A DNA stretch of 64,000 nt from an uncultured Alphaproteobacteria bacterium (GCA_958431225.1 OY288107.1:124001-188000); one strand, 5' to 3'; counted from the first letter of the stretch, positions 44,334 through 54,322 are shown. Translations and numbers: made by a program. The notes: generated from the sequence alone by a model not told the origin.

Positions 44334-45808
44334 AGGCGCGCCGTATCAAAATCGGCTATAAAGCGCGTGAGCATCCGCACCCCATAACCCGTCCCGCCCA
44401 AAGGCACGGTGGGCGTGGCTTTTTGCGCCCATGCCATCCCCGCTATGTCTAAATGCGCCCATGGGAGGCTGTTTTCTATGAATCTTTCCAAAAAACACGC
44501 CGCCGTCACCGAACCCCCATAACGCCCGCCTATGTTCTTCATATCGGCGATTTTTGACGCCAATAATTTATTATATTCCGCGCCCAACGGCATGCGCCAA
44601 GTTGCCTCGCCGCTTGCCGTGCCTGCGGATTGGATGGCTTCAGCTAGGGTGTCGTTGTTGCTGAATAACCCCGATTGCACCATGCCTAGCGATACTAGAA
44701 TCGCGCCGGTTAGCGTGGCTAGGTCAATAATCAAAGATGGGGTGCAATGTTGTTGGGCATAAGTTAGCACATCCGCCAATACTAAACGTCCCTCGGCGTC
44801 GGTGTTGATGATTTCTACCGTCTGCCCTGACATGGATTTTACCACATCGCCGGGTTTGATGGCTTTGCCGTCGGGCATATTTTCTACCAAGCCTACTAGA
44901 CCGATGACATTGCGTTTTATGTCGGCTTTGGCGAGGGCTTGCATGGTGCCGACTACCGCCGCCGAGCCGCCCATATCCCACTTCATATCCTCCATGCCCC
45001 CGGCGGGTTTTATGGATATGCCCCCGGTGTCAAAACATACGCCCTTGCCTACTAGCACGATCGGCGATTCGCTCTTTTTACCGCCTTGCCAACGCATCAC
45101 TACCATGCGCGATTCGCGGTCGCTCCCCTGCCCTACCGCCAATAGTAAATTCATGCCTAGTTTTTGCATTTTGGCTTCGTTTAGAATTTCAACATCAATG
45201 CCCGATTCGGTTAGTTTTTTGCAACGTTCTGCGTATTCGGCGGGGTAGAGAATGTTGGATGGCTCGCTGACTAAATCGCGGGCTAGGAATACGCCGGCGG
45301 CTATGCCAGCGTGATGTTGGTAGGCTTCCTCTGCACCCGTTTTATCCGCCACCGCTAGCGTCATTTTTACTTGGGTGGGTTTGGCGGATTTGCCTTTGGT
45401 GAAATAGCGCGAGAAATGATACCCCGCTAGATAGGCGCCATAAGCAAAGGATGCGAGCCAATCGTTATTTTGGGCATCTGTGCCTAGCGTGATTTCTTTT
45501 AATTTGGCACGGCTGATACTGCTTAAGGCTTGTCCGCCAAGGTTTTCTATCTCAACCCCTGCCGCATCCTCACCGATGCCGAACAGAATCACCGTGCCTT
45601 CGGATGCGCGCACCACCACATCTTCCCCCGCTTCGCCTTTGAAATCGGATTCCTTGATGGCACGGCTTAACGCACCGCCTAAATCCTTATCCAAAGCCAC
45701 GCCCGCCGCAGAAAGCCTTGGCGCGCCATCCTTACTTGCCACCAGCACCATAAGCGGATATGACACTGATGACGGAGAAGAAAATTCAATACTGAGCCGA
45801 GACGACAT
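44330..45808 (-). CDS. pepA: Leucyl aminopeptidase (M17 family)
   Basis: A 492-residue cytosolic aminopeptidase with two metal ions. The C-terminal catalytic domain has VGKGVCFDTGGISIKP, MKWDMGGSAAVVGTM and the signature NTDAEGRLVLADVL; the N-terminal macro-like domain begins near MSSRLSIEFSSPSS. Members also bind DNA in some bacteria. It is divergent from lptF and coupled to holC. Confidence 0.96.
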   Translation of the reverse strand: MSSRLSIEFSSPSSVSYPLMVLVASKDGAPRLSAAGVALDKDLGGALSRAIKESDFKGEAGEDVVVRASEGTVILFGIGEDAAGVEIENLGGQALSSISRAKLKEITLGTDAQNNDWLASFAYGAYLAGYHFSRYFTKGKSAKPTQVKMTLAVADKTGAEEAYQHHAGIAAGVFLARDLVSEPSNILYPAEYAERCKKLTESGIDVEILNEAKMQKLGMNLLLAVGQGSDRESRMVVMRWQGGKKSESPIVLVGKGVCFDTGGISIKPAGGMEDMKWDMGGSAAVVGTMQALAKADIKRNVIGLVGLVENMPDGKAIKPGDVVKSMSGQTVEIINTDAEGRLVLADVLTYAQQHCTPSLIIDLATLTGAILVSLGMVQSGLFSNNDTLAEAIQSAGTASGEATWRMPLGAEYNKLLASKIADMKNIGGRYGGSVTAACFLERFIENSLPWAHLDIAGMAWAQKATPTVPLGGTGYGVRMLTRFIADFDTARL

Positions 45809-45833
45809 ATAACACCCCTATTGTCTGTTGGTT

Positions 45834-45861
45834 TTGCGTTCGGTTTTTGGTAAGTTATACG
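45834..45861 (+). promoter_or_regulatory. Possible promoter of the lptF operon
   Basis: TTGCGT (45834-45839), a 16-base spacer and TATACG (45856-45861) face lptF in the 95-base divergent space with pepA. Both boxes match only moderately. Confidence 0.35.
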
Positions 45862-45903
45862 CAACAAAAAAGCAATGCTTTAAGCACATAGAAACGGAAT
45901 AAA

Positions 45904-47016
45904 ATGGTTCTGACTTGGTATATTTTGAAACAATGCTTGCATTCCTTGGTGCTTTCTAGCCTCGTGCTAGTGGTGCTGGTGTGGCTTAGCCAGACTTTGC
46001 GCTTGGTGGAATTGCTGGTGAATAATGGTGCGTTGGTGGCGGATTCTTTGCTAGTGACGTTGCTGGCTATGCCGCTTTGGTCGTTTTTGCTCCTGCCGAT
46101 TGCAACCACTATTGCGAGCGTTAGCACTTTGACGAAATTGCAACAGGATAAAGAAATCGTGGCGATGAACGCGGCAGGAATTTCGCCTTTCCGCATTGGG
46201 CTGGCGCCGATTGTTATGGGGTTGATGGTTAGCGCATTTTTGTTGGTTAATTCCGCCTATCTGTTGCCGGTGGCCTTCGCCCAATATGCGCAGTTTATCC
46301 ATCATCTCAAAACCTCTGCCCCGGCGGTCATCCTGCGCGAGGGCGTGTTTGTTGATATTATCAAAGGGCTAACCATCTATGTGGATGAAAAACAAGGCGC
46401 GCATGCGTTCAAAGATATTTTTATCCGCGATAGCCGGGATGATGCGCGCGTGGTGGAAATCCACGCCGAGCGCGCCAATATTGACCTCAGCACACAGAAT
46501 CCATCGCTGGAATTGTTTAACGGAATGCGCGTGCAGATTGATGAGGAATCCGAAAAAGCACAGATTTTTGAATTTGATAGCTACCTCATTTACATGACCC
46601 AAGACACCATCGCCGGCATCACCCGCCGCCGCGACTATAACGAAATGAGCATCCGCGAACTCCTAACCAATAGCGGCGATTCGCCCCAAGATTTCCGCCG
46701 TATGCGCGCCGAAGCCCATTACCGCATCACCTCGCCATGGTTGCCGCTGACCCTAGCCATACTGACGACAGCAACCTTTTTTAGCCGCAGATTCCAACGT
46801 AGCCAATACTGGACGCCGATTGTCGCGGTGATTGGTTTGGCATTCTTCACCCTGCTCGCGCATGTGGTGGCACGGAGTTTGACGGTGGTGACCCCTTGGA
46901 TGTTTCCGTTGCTCTATCTCACCGCCTTTGCGCCGATGCTATGTGGGCTGTTGGTTCTAGCACAGCCTTGGAAACGTAGGGGCAACGTAAGGGGAGGGCG
47001 CGCGCATGATTCGTAA
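45904..47016 (+). CDS. lptF: LPS export ABC transporter permease LptF
   Basis: A 370-residue inner-membrane permease with about three N-terminal helices, a periplasmic beta-jellyroll (about residues 120-270) and three C-terminal helices. The N-terminus TWYILKQCLHSLVLSSLVLV and MAMNAAGIS-like EIVAMNAAGISPFRIG coupling helix fit the YjgP/YjgQ family. LptF works with LptG and LptB to extract LPS towards LptC. It overlaps lptG by 11 bases. lptB is not in this window. Confidence 0.93.
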   Translation: MVLTWYILKQCLHSLVLSSLVLVVLVWLSQTLRLVELLVNNGALVADSLLVTLLAMPLWSFLLLPIATTIASVSTLTKLQQDKEIVAMNAAGISPFRIGLAPIVMGLMVSAFLLVNSAYLLPVAFAQYAQFIHHLKTSAPAVILREGVFVDIIKGLTIYVDEKQGAHAFKDIFIRDSRDDARVVEIHAERANIDLSTQNPSLELFNGMRVQIDEESEKAQIFEFDSYLIYMTQDTIAGITRRRDYNEMSIRELLTNSGDSPQDFRRMRAEAHYRITSPWLPLTLAILTTATFFSRRFQRSQYWTPIVAVIGLAFFTLLAHVVARSLTVVTPWMFPLLYLTAFAPMLCGLLVLAQPWKRRGNVRGGRAHDS

Positions 47017-48115
47017 TGGCTGGATTTGGACGATTTACCTGTTCCGTTATATGTTGCGGCATATATTGGTGACGGGGTTGATTCTCGTGCTGATTATCTA
47101 TTTTATTGATGTGGTGGAATTGTTGCGCCGTAGTTCTAATAATGAAAAACTATCGTTCCTCACGGCGATTACCATGTCTATGTTCAAAACCCCGGCGAGC
47201 ATACCGACCATTCTGCCCATGATTGTCATTATTGGGGCGTCTATTGGCTTTTATCGGCTCGGGCGGCGCAATGAGATTCTCATCGCCCAAGCCAATGGGC
47301 TATCGGTGTTGCGGATTCTGCTGGGGCCTATGTTGGCGGTGGGGGTACTCTCTGGGGCTTTGCTCACGGTCATTGACCCGATTGTTGCCGCAACGAACAA
47401 TCAATATACCTCCATTGAAGAACAGGTCTTTGGCGTGCGCCGCAGTAAATTGACGGTTTCCACCGAGGGCATCTGGCTCCGCGACCGCACCCCCTTTCGC
47501 CATCTCATCATTAGCGGCAAGCGTCTTGAACGCCCGGAACTGGATATTTTGGATATTATAGATGGCGAGGTCTATACATTTGACAGCGACAATAAATGGC
47601 GCGCGCATTATCTCCCCGAGGTGCTGAAATTTGAAGATAACCAATGGCATATCCAAGGGGGGCGCGTGTTGCATAATGATGGCAATGTGAGTCCGGTGTA
47701 TAGCCTCACCTTGTCGTCATCGCTGACGCATACTGACCTGACCAACTCGCATAAAAAGCCTGAAACGATTGCTTTGTGGGAAGTGTGGCACTATATCAAC
47801 GTGCTTGATAATGCGGGGTTGAGTAGCCTTGGGCATCGGGCGTATTTTTACTATCAAGCCTCTACGTTTTTGGTGCTGATGGGTATGTTGCTGATAGCCG
47901 CGCATTTCTGGCTTCGGCGGCATGAGGAAAAAAGTATCAAACAACGCGCCATCACCGCGCTGATTTTGCTGGTTGGCTTTTATTTTTTCAAAAGCGTGAT
48001 GTATACTTATGGCGCATCGGGGCAGTTGTTGCCTATTGTGGCGGGGATTGCGCCGGGGGTGATTCTATCAACGCTGGGGCTGGCGAGTTTGCTCCGCATT
48101 GACCAACATACATAA
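47006..48115 (+). CDS. lptG: LPS export ABC transporter permease LptG
   Basis: A 369-residue partner permease with the same topology: LFRYMLRHILVTGLILVLIIY, the coupling region RNEILIAQANGLSVLRIL, a periplasmic domain with LWLRD-like GIWLRDRTPFRHLI, and three closing helices. The start overlaps lptF, implying matched expression of the heterodimer. surA follows 9 bases later. Confidence 0.93.
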   Translation: MIRNGWIWTIYLFRYMLRHILVTGLILVLIIYFIDVVELLRRSSNNEKLSFLTAITMSMFKTPASIPTILPMIVIIGASIGFYRLGRRNEILIAQANGLSVLRILLGPMLAVGVLSGALLTVIDPIVAATNNQYTSIEEQVFGVRRSKLTVSTEGIWLRDRTPFRHLIISGKRLERPELDILDIIDGEVYTFDSDNKWRAHYLPEVLKFEDNQWHIQGGRVLHNDGNVSPVYSLTLSSSLTHTDLTNSHKKPETIALWEVWHYINVLDNAGLSSLGHRAYFYYQASTFLVLMGMLLIAAHFWLRRHEEKSIKQRAITALILLVGFYFFKSVMYTYGASGQLLPIVAGIAPGVILSTLGLASLLRIDQHT

Positions 48116-48124
48116 AAGGAAAAC

Positions 48125-49399
48125 ATGATGCAAAAGGGGTTTATTTCAAAATGGTTAGGGGCGGTAGCGGTATTGGTGGCGGCGATGGCGGTGCTGATGA
48201 GCCTTGCCAATGCAGCTAGTATTAAAGTCATCGCCACGGTGGATGGCATCCCGATTACCGACCACGACCTTGCCGCGCGCCGTAATATGTTGATTCAGAT
48301 TACCGGGCTTGAACTCACCCCGGAAACCCGCGCGCAAATTGATCGTGATGTGTTGCAGATGCTCATTGATGATACGATCAAAATTAGCGCAGGCACGGCG
48401 CTATTTGCCGACCGCCTTGATGCGATTGATGCCAATGCCGACCAGTTGGTTGATAGTACCTTTTCGCAAAATAACGAAAACCCCGATGCGGTGTTAGCGC
48501 GCCTCGGCATACCGCGCGCGGTCATTCATAAAAAATTCAAAGCCGATATTCTATGGGCATCCATCATCAATGGGCGTTTTCAAAGCCAATTCGCCAACGC
48601 CCCCGCCGAAGCCGCATTAGAATTGGCGCGCCTGCAACAGAATCTGCAAGCCCCGCATATCAATCTTGAAGAAATTATATTACTGCCCGCCCCCGGGCGC
48701 AATTACGCCGCGACTTTGAATTTAGCACAGCAAATGGTGCGCGCCATCCGCAATGGTGCTGATTTCCGCCGCATCGCGCAACAATATTCCGCCGCCGGCA
48801 ATGCCAGCACTGGCGGGCGCGTGGGATGGGTGTTGGAAAGCCGTCTTGAAGCCCCTGTGCGCAAAGTGCTAGCCCCCCTCACCGCCGGCGACATCACCAA
48901 CCCCATTGAACGCGATGGTGCCGTCATCATCTATCGCGTGGTTGGCAAGCGCGCGAGGGGCAACGCTAATCCTTTAGAAGCCGAAGTGCGATTAGGGCGG
49001 TTATTTTACCCCATGACCGCCACCGATGATGCGAGCCGTCTTGAAGCGGCGGCGAAATTGACCCGCGACACCCGAACCATTAGCAGTTGTGCGGCATTGG
49101 AACGCCTGCACCAAGATTATGGCAGTGATTTACCTTTCGGGCTTGGGGTGACGCCGTTGGTGAATTTGGCGGCGAATTTGCGGGGGCTTATCGCGCCTTT
49201 GGAAGCGGGGGAGATGAGCCAGCCTGTGTCCTTTGCCGAGGGCATGGCGGTGTTTATGGTCTGCGAGAAAACCCTGCCCGAAACCAACCTGCCGAGTGCC
49301 GAAGAACTAACCCAAAATATTCAAAATCGCTATTTTTCCATCCTATCAAATCGCCACCTCAACCAATTACGGCGTGAGGCGGTGATTGAAATCCGATGA
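48125..49399 (+). CDS. surA: Periplasmic chaperone / peptidyl-prolyl isomerase SurA
   Basis: A 424-residue exported protein with signal peptide ending VLMSLANA. The SurA N-terminal domain has VIATVDGIPITDHDLAAR. One parvulin-like domain is visible at about residues 170-280 (INLEEIILL, GADFRRIAQQYS, GGRVGWVL, GDITNPIERDGAVIIYRVV); the second half is more divergent. SurA escorts unfolded outer-membrane proteins, including LptD, which explains its place behind lptFG. It overlaps pdxA by 4 bases. Confidence 0.9.
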   Translation: MMQKGFISKWLGAVAVLVAAMAVLMSLANAASIKVIATVDGIPITDHDLAARRNMLIQITGLELTPETRAQIDRDVLQMLIDDTIKISAGTALFADRLDAIDANADQLVDSTFSQNNENPDAVLARLGIPRAVIHKKFKADILWASIINGRFQSQFANAPAEAALELARLQQNLQAPHINLEEIILLPAPGRNYAATLNLAQQMVRAIRNGADFRRIAQQYSAAGNASTGGRVGWVLESRLEAPVRKVLAPLTAGDITNPIERDGAVIIYRVVGKRARGNANPLEAEVRLGRLFYPMTATDDASRLEAAAKLTRDTRTISSCAALERLHQDYGSDLPFGLGVTPLVNLAANLRGLIAPLEAGEMSQPVSFAEGMAVFMVCEKTLPETNLPSAEELTQNIQNRYFSILSNRHLNQLRREAVIEIR

Positions 49400-50400
49400 T
49401 AGACGCACGACGCATTGTGGTGACGGCGGGGGAGCCTGCGGGAATCGGCGCGGAAATGCTGATTAAAGCGGCGGCGGGGATAGGCGAACTCATCACCATA
49501 GATGACCCTAAACGTTTAGAGGCACTAGCCCGCCAAGCCCCCGAACCCATCACCATCCGCACCATAACAATGCCAAACGATAGTAGCCCCATCCCTAAAG
49601 GGCAGTTAGGCGTTTTGCCGATAGAATGGGATGCGGAGGTCAGTTTCGGCAAACCATCCCCAAAAAACGCGCCAAAAGTCATTGCGGCGATTGATACGGC
49701 GGTAGCGATGGTGAAAGCGGGCAAGGCGGCGGCGGTGGTGACGAATCCGATTCAAAAATCCACTCTGCACGAGGCGGGGTTTCCTTATGCGGGGCATACC
49801 GAATATCTGGCAAAACTTGATGGGGCGGGGACGGGTGCGGCGGCGTGGGCGCAAACAAAAGGCGATGTGGTGATGATGCTCGCCAATGCGGATTTGCGCG
49901 TAGTGCCTTTAACGATTCACGTGCCGTTGCGTGAAGTTGCCCCCCTCATCACCGGCGACCGCATCGCCACCACCGCCCGCATAATACACCGCGCCTTAAA
50001 GGAACATTGGGGCATCCCCGCCCCCCGCATAGCCGTCACCGGACTGAATCCGCATGCCGGGGAAGCTGGATTGCTAGGCGATGAGGAAGCCACCATCATC
50101 GCCCCCGCCATCGCCGAATTGCAAAGCGAAGGACTTGACATAAAAGGTCCGTTCCCCGCCGACAGCCTCTTTTTCAGCGAACACCGCGAAAATTATGACG
50201 CCATCCTAGCCATGTATCACGACCAAGCCCTCATCCCCATAAAAACCCTTGATTTTCATCACAGCGTCAATATCACTCTGGGCTTGAGTTTCATCCGCAC
50301 CTCGCCCGACCACGGCACGGCTTTAGACCAAGCGGGGCAATTTACCGCCCGCCCCGATAGCCTCATTGCCGCGATTGAAATGGCACGAAACCTCAAATGA
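49396..50400 (+). CDS. pdxA: 4-hydroxythreonine-4-phosphate dehydrogenase
   Basis: A 334-residue PdxA of the pyridoxal phosphate pathway. Motifs: VTAGEPAGIGAEM, VVTNPIQKSTLHEAGF, GHTEYLA, VTGLNPHAGEAGLLG, GPFPADSLFF, YDAILAMYHDQALIPIK and RTSPDHGTALDQA, including the metal-binding histidines. It is coupled by 4-base overlaps to surA before it and rsmA after it, the usual proteobacterial order. Confidence 0.96.
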   Translation: MIDARRIVVTAGEPAGIGAEMLIKAAAGIGELITIDDPKRLEALARQAPEPITIRTITMPNDSSPIPKGQLGVLPIEWDAEVSFGKPSPKNAPKVIAAIDTAVAMVKAGKAAAVVTNPIQKSTLHEAGFPYAGHTEYLAKLDGAGTGAAAWAQTKGDVVMMLANADLRVVPLTIHVPLREVAPLITGDRIATTARIIHRALKEHWGIPAPRIAVTGLNPHAGEAGLLGDEEATIIAPAIAELQSEGLDIKGPFPADSLFFSEHRENYDAILAMYHDQALIPIKTLDFHHSVNITLGLSFIRTSPDHGTALDQAGQFTARPDSLIAAIEMARNLK

Positions 50401-51227
50401 CCGACCCTATCGCCAACCTGCCACCACTCAAGAACATCATCAAAGACTATCGCCTTGATGCAAGGAAGAAATGGGGGCAGAATTTTTTGCTGGATTTGAA
50501 TCTAACCGCCCGCATCGCCCGCACCGCCAACATCAAACCCGACCACACTATCATAGAAATCGGCGCCGGACCGGGGGGCTTAACCCGCGCCATCCTATCG
50601 GCAGGGGCAAGCCGTGTCATTGCCATAGAAAAAGACCCACGCGCCGTAGAAGCCCTAGCATCCCTAGTCACAGCAAGCCAAAACCGCCTAAGCATCATAG
50701 AAGCCGATGCGCTAACGCTACCCCTCCACGAACTCCCACCCCCACGCCAAATTATAGCCAATCTGCCCTATAATGTAGCCACCGCACTATTATTAGGCTG
50801 GCTAAACCAAGCACCATGTTTTGCCTCCATGACGCTCATGTTTCAACGCGAGGTAGCCGCGCGCATCACCGCCCCGCCTAACACCCCCCATTATGGACGT
50901 TTGAGCATTTTCTGTCAGTGGCTAGCGGCGGTAGAACATTGCTTTGACATCCCACCAAGCGCCTTCACCCCACCACCAAAAGTAATGTCAAGCGTAGTAC
51001 AAATCACCCCCCACAAAACCCCCACTTTCCCGGCACGCCAAGACTGCCTAGAACGCATCACCAAAACCGCCTTCCAACAAAGGCGCAAAATGCTAAGGGC
51101 ATCGCTAAAATCCATAGGCGGCGAGGCATTGTTAGCGGCGGCAAAAATTGACGGAGCAAGACGCCCACAATCGCTAAACATAGAGGAGTTTTGCGCCCTA
51201 GCCCGTGCGTTAGAGGGCATGAATTAA
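50397..51227 (+). CDS. rsmA: 16S rRNA dimethyladenosine transferase (KsgA)
   Basis: A 276-residue methyltransferase that dimethylates two adjacent adenosines in helix 45 of 16S rRNA. It shows KKWGQNFLLD, IIEIGAGPGGLTRAIL (SAM binding), VIAIEKDPRAVEAL and NLPYNVATALL (catalytic NLPY). The last gene of lptF-lptG-surA-pdxA-rsmA. The 81-base spacer after it contains a copy of the GC-rich intergenic repeat, and the downstream adhesin converges. Confidence 0.95.
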   Translation: MTDPIANLPPLKNIIKDYRLDARKKWGQNFLLDLNLTARIARTANIKPDHTIIEIGAGPGGLTRAILSAGASRVIAIEKDPRAVEALASLVTASQNRLSIIEADALTLPLHELPPPRQIIANLPYNVATALLLGWLNQAPCFASMTLMFQREVAARITAPPNTPHYGRLSIFCQWLAAVEHCFDIPPSAFTPPPKVMSSVVQITPHKTPTFPARQDCLERITKTAFQQRRKMLRASLKSIGGEALLAAAKIDGARRPQSLNIEEFCALARALEGMN

Positions 51228-51256
51228 ATGACACCCTCGGGGGTGCGCCCACATTT

Positions 51257-51299
51257 AAATTCGCGCCCACACCTCCGCGCCTCCCTGTGCGCCGTCCCT
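51257..51299 (+). repeat. GC-rich intergenic repeat, copy 1 (with 12-base internal duplication)
   Basis: Begins AAATTCGCGCCCACACCTCC and ends GTCCCT. It matches copy 3 (55423-55453) at all but one position if a 12-base insert is removed. It lies between the convergent rsmA and adhesin genes. Confidence 0.75.
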
Positions 51300-51308
51300 G
51301 CGCTGCCC

Positions 51309-54239
51309 TCACCCTGCGGAGGGGTCGGCGTCTGGCATTGGGGTTAGCCCTAAATCGTCTGGGTCCATGGGGTCTTCGTGTGCGAAGGATTGGCGGTCGG
51401 GGATTATTGCTGGGGATGCCTGCTCATCAACATCGGTCACATTGATGACCACCTCCACATCCCTAGTTATTTGGTCAGTCGTGGTGCCAATATCGCCGTC
51501 CGCATCGTAGGTCACGCGCACGGTTAGGGTGTAGCGGGGGGTGGTTTCGTAATCTAAATTCCCCGCAACTCTAATTATGCCGTCACTGGTGCCAATGACA
51601 AACTCTTCGTCTTCGGTGTTAGTGGTATCATCGGAGAGCACAAAGTGATATCTTATTCTGCTATCTTGTGCAGGAGTATCCACACTTGCTATTATACTCG
51701 TCACCTCTGCTCTGAACCTAGAACCTGCAGCCTCATCAATTGAGGCAGTGTAGGAAGATACAACCGCACCATCCTGCATGAGTATTATATCCTCTGACTG
51801 ATCTATAACATTGCCCACATCAATGACCACCTGCACTTCCCTAGTTATGAGGTCGTCCCTGGTGGCAATAACGCCATCCGCATCATACGCCACGCGCACG
51901 GTTAGTTCATAGCGGGGGGTGGTTTCGTAATCCAAAGCAACCGAAAATGAAATAATTTGGCCATTCGTGGTATCAATAGTAAACCCTTGGTCACTGGCTT
52001 GAATGGTGTTGGAGCTCACAAAGTGATATCTTATTGTGCTATCTTGTGCAGGACTATCCACAATTGCAGATATCGTCACCACCTCTGTGCCAGCAGATGC
52101 ATCCTCATCAATTGAGCCAGTGTAAGAAAGCGTAGGGCTACCATCCTGCATGAGTTTTATTGGTGATGTGGAGGCTTCAACCATCGTGCGCACTTGGTCG
52201 GCAGGGTCAAGCCCCGCATTATAGCCATCCAAATAGCTTACGCGAACGTCATAAGCTGTCGCAACATCAGAGCCAATCGTGTATCTCGCACTAGTCTCGT
52301 CATCAATTTCAACGCCATCAGCGAACCACTGATACCGAATACTGCCAGATTCAACGCCGTCAGGGTCATCCATAGCGTCAGCAGTACCCACACCAACAAT
52401 CTGTGCCGTGAGGATGGTGTCTTCCGCCAAAGCGGGTGTGGATTGCATGATTTCATAGGTGGCATCGCCTTCTTCAACATTGACTACATCAATGACCACC
52501 TCCACATCCCTAGTTTCATTCGGGGTGTTGGTGTCGTTGTCCTCATCGTAGGTCACGCGCACGGTTAGTTCGTAGCGGGGGGTGGTTTCGTAATCCAAAG
52601 AAAGACCAAAAGCTATAACTTCGCCAGTCCCGCCATCAATACTGAATCCTCCGTCATCGCCCACAAAATTATATATTATTACGCTAATTCGTGGAGCATT
52701 ATCTACACTTGCCATAATCTGCGGCAGGGTAGCGGAAGTGCCATCCTCATTGATTGAGCCAGTATAAGGCGCGCCCGCGAGTTTTATTGGTGAGGCGAGA
52801 ACCTCTATGGTCGTGGCGTCGCCATCATCCATAGGCGTGTAGACCGTGCCAGCACCATCCGTGTAGCCGATATAAACACCATGAATCAAATTCTCATCAG
52901 CCGGAAGTGGCGTGTAAGTTGCCGAATCGGTGCCAACATTCGTCCTATCGCCATTGTTTTCAATTTTGAACCACTGATAACTAACCCCGCCAACACGCCC
53001 ATCAGGGTCTTCGGAATTAGCTTCAACAAGCGCAACGCTCAATACGCCATTATCGTCGGTAATTTCATAATCGGCAGGACCTTCTTGCAGATTCTGCACG
53101 TTGAAAGTAATGCGCGCGCGTGCCGTGTCCATGCCGCCCTCGCCATCAGATGCAGAGGCGATGACTTCAACGACATATTGCTTCTTGTCGGATTCATAAT
53201 CCCACGTACCTGCCGCATTTAGGCTGATTTCGCCGCTACTATTGACGGTGAAAAGTGCGTTGTCGTGGTCGCTGGCTGTGCCGATGGCATAAGTTACCGC
53301 CTCGCCTAGTTCTGAGGTCGCAGAAACCGTGGCGAGCGTGGTGGTGGTCGCAATCGTGCCTTCATCTACGCCAATGGGACGGCTACCCATACCCGATGCA
53401 AAAGCCACCGATGAAGCCGTTATGTCAATGCTTTCGAGCGTGTTCGCGCCATCAATATAGGAAATAACTGCGCCAATCGTCTCGCCCTCATCATCCGCCG
53501 TTACGCGATAAGTCGTGCCTCTCGTGCCTGTTGGTGTGCTTGCAGTGCCGCGATACCACACGACGCTTATTGCGCCCTCGCCGTCAGGGTCTTCGCTAAT
53601 GCGCCGCACCTCTAGCGTCTCGCCAACTGCAACATCGCCGACAATTTCATAAACCGAATCGCCTTCATCCTCATTGCCCACGGTGATGGTGTAGGTTTGC
53701 CTTCCGGTTCGGGCTTCATCATCCGCATTTATGGGGGTGTCGGTGGCTTGGACGATTAGGGTGAAGCTGTTTTGTGCTTCAAAATCAAAAGTCCCGCTGG
53801 TGAGGGTGATTAGCCCATCATTATCAATCGTGAAGCCGTCAGGATGCGTTTGCGTTGGGTTAGTCGTGTCGCCGTCCAAAACGAATCCATAACTAACAAT
53901 GGGGGATTCGGTGCCATCCTCAAGCATGCGTGTGGAGGTTGCCGTCACTTGCAACTGCCAATTCATAATATCTATATTTTCAGGCGGTGCTAGTGCTATT
54001 TCTTGTGCCATTCGTGCCGCATCATCGGCTGGCATGAAACGCACAGGACCGCTTGCGCCGCCGTCATCATCTAGCCCCAAAAAATCTTCAATATCGCTAC
54101 ACGCCGCAAGCGTTAAGCCCGAAATTGTCCAAATAAACACCCCCCCCCCTCTTGGGAAAAAGCCTTTATTTTCAAGGGATTGACGGGTATCGGTGCGCCA
54201 GTTAAGTGAATTGCGTTGTGTTGTTAGATCGTTCGGCAT
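51309..54239 (-). CDS. Cadherin-repeat surface lipoprotein with a ten-G tract near its start
   Basis: A 976-residue protein. The start MPNDLTTQRN at 54239 is fixed by GGAGG 8 bases upstream; ATG at 54254 is less well placed. Residues 35-47 form a hydrophobic segment ending in a lipobox (SGLTLAAC), so it is probably a lipoprotein with an unusually long hydrophilic lead. An acidic linker and alternating cadherin-like (LDYETTPRYELTVRV) and Ig-like (DPDGxxxGxxxYQWF) domains follow to the end. There is no RTX region. Codons 31-33, just before the hydrophobic segment, are GGG GGG GGG followed by G: ten G in a row, a likely slippage site. Modules resemble those of the giant adhesin. Convergent with rsmA. 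Confidence 0.85.
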   Translation of the reverse strand: MPNDLTTQRNSLNWRTDTRQSLENKGFFPRGGGVFIWTISGLTLAACSDIEDFLGLDDDGGASGPVRFMPADDAARMAQEIALAPPENIDIMNWQLQVTATSTRMLEDGTESPIVSYGFVLDGDTTNPTQTHPDGFTIDNDGLITLTSGTFDFEAQNSFTLIVQATDTPINADDEARTGRQTYTITVGNEDEGDSVYEIVGDVAVGETLEVRRISEDPDGEGAISVVWYRGTASTPTGTRGTTYRVTADDEGETIGAVISYIDGANTLESIDITASSVAFASGMGSRPIGVDEGTIATTTTLATVSATSELGEAVTYAIGTASDHDNALFTVNSSGEISLNAAGTWDYESDKKQYVVEVIASASDGEGGMDTARARITFNVQNLQEGPADYEITDDNGVLSVALVEANSEDPDGRVGGVSYQWFKIENNGDRTNVGTDSATYTPLPADENLIHGVYIGYTDGAGTVYTPMDDGDATTIEVLASPIKLAGAPYTGSINEDGTSATLPQIMASVDNAPRISVIIYNFVGDDGGFSIDGGTGEVIAFGLSLDYETTPRYELTVRVTYDEDNDTNTPNETRDVEVVIDVVNVEEGDATYEIMQSTPALAEDTILTAQIVGVGTADAMDDPDGVESGSIRYQWFADGVEIDDETSARYTIGSDVATAYDVRVSYLDGYNAGLDPADQVRTMVEASTSPIKLMQDGSPTLSYTGSIDEDASAGTEVVTISAIVDSPAQDSTIRYHFVSSNTIQASDQGFTIDTTNGQIISFSVALDYETTPRYELTVRVAYDADGVIATRDDLITREVQVVIDVGNVIDQSEDIILMQDGAVVSSYTASIDEAAGSRFRAEVTSIIASVDTPAQDSRIRYHFVLSDDTTNTEDEEFVIGTSDGIIRVAGNLDYETTPRYTLTVRVTYDADGDIGTTTDQITRDVEVVINVTDVDEQASPAIIPDRQSFAHEDPMDPDDLGLTPMPDADPSAG
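54140..54149 (-). repeat. Poly-G tract (ten G on the coding strand), possible phase-variation switch
   Basis: Ten C on the plus strand inside codons 31-34 of the lipoprotein adhesin (FPRGGGV). With ten G the reading frame is open to the end; gain or loss of one base would frameshift before the lipobox. It is the longest homopolymer I noticed in the window. Confidence 0.8.
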
Positions 54240-54322
54240 GGTTTCGTCCTCCATTATCAATAGTGCATTTTTTGCAACCCTAAAACAATAAAACAGCATT
54301 TGCAATAGGAATTTAAAAATTT

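Noticed and set aside
51228..51308. Rho-independent terminator after rsmA
   Set aside because: GC-rich but no stem followed by a T-run; better explained as the intergenic repeat.
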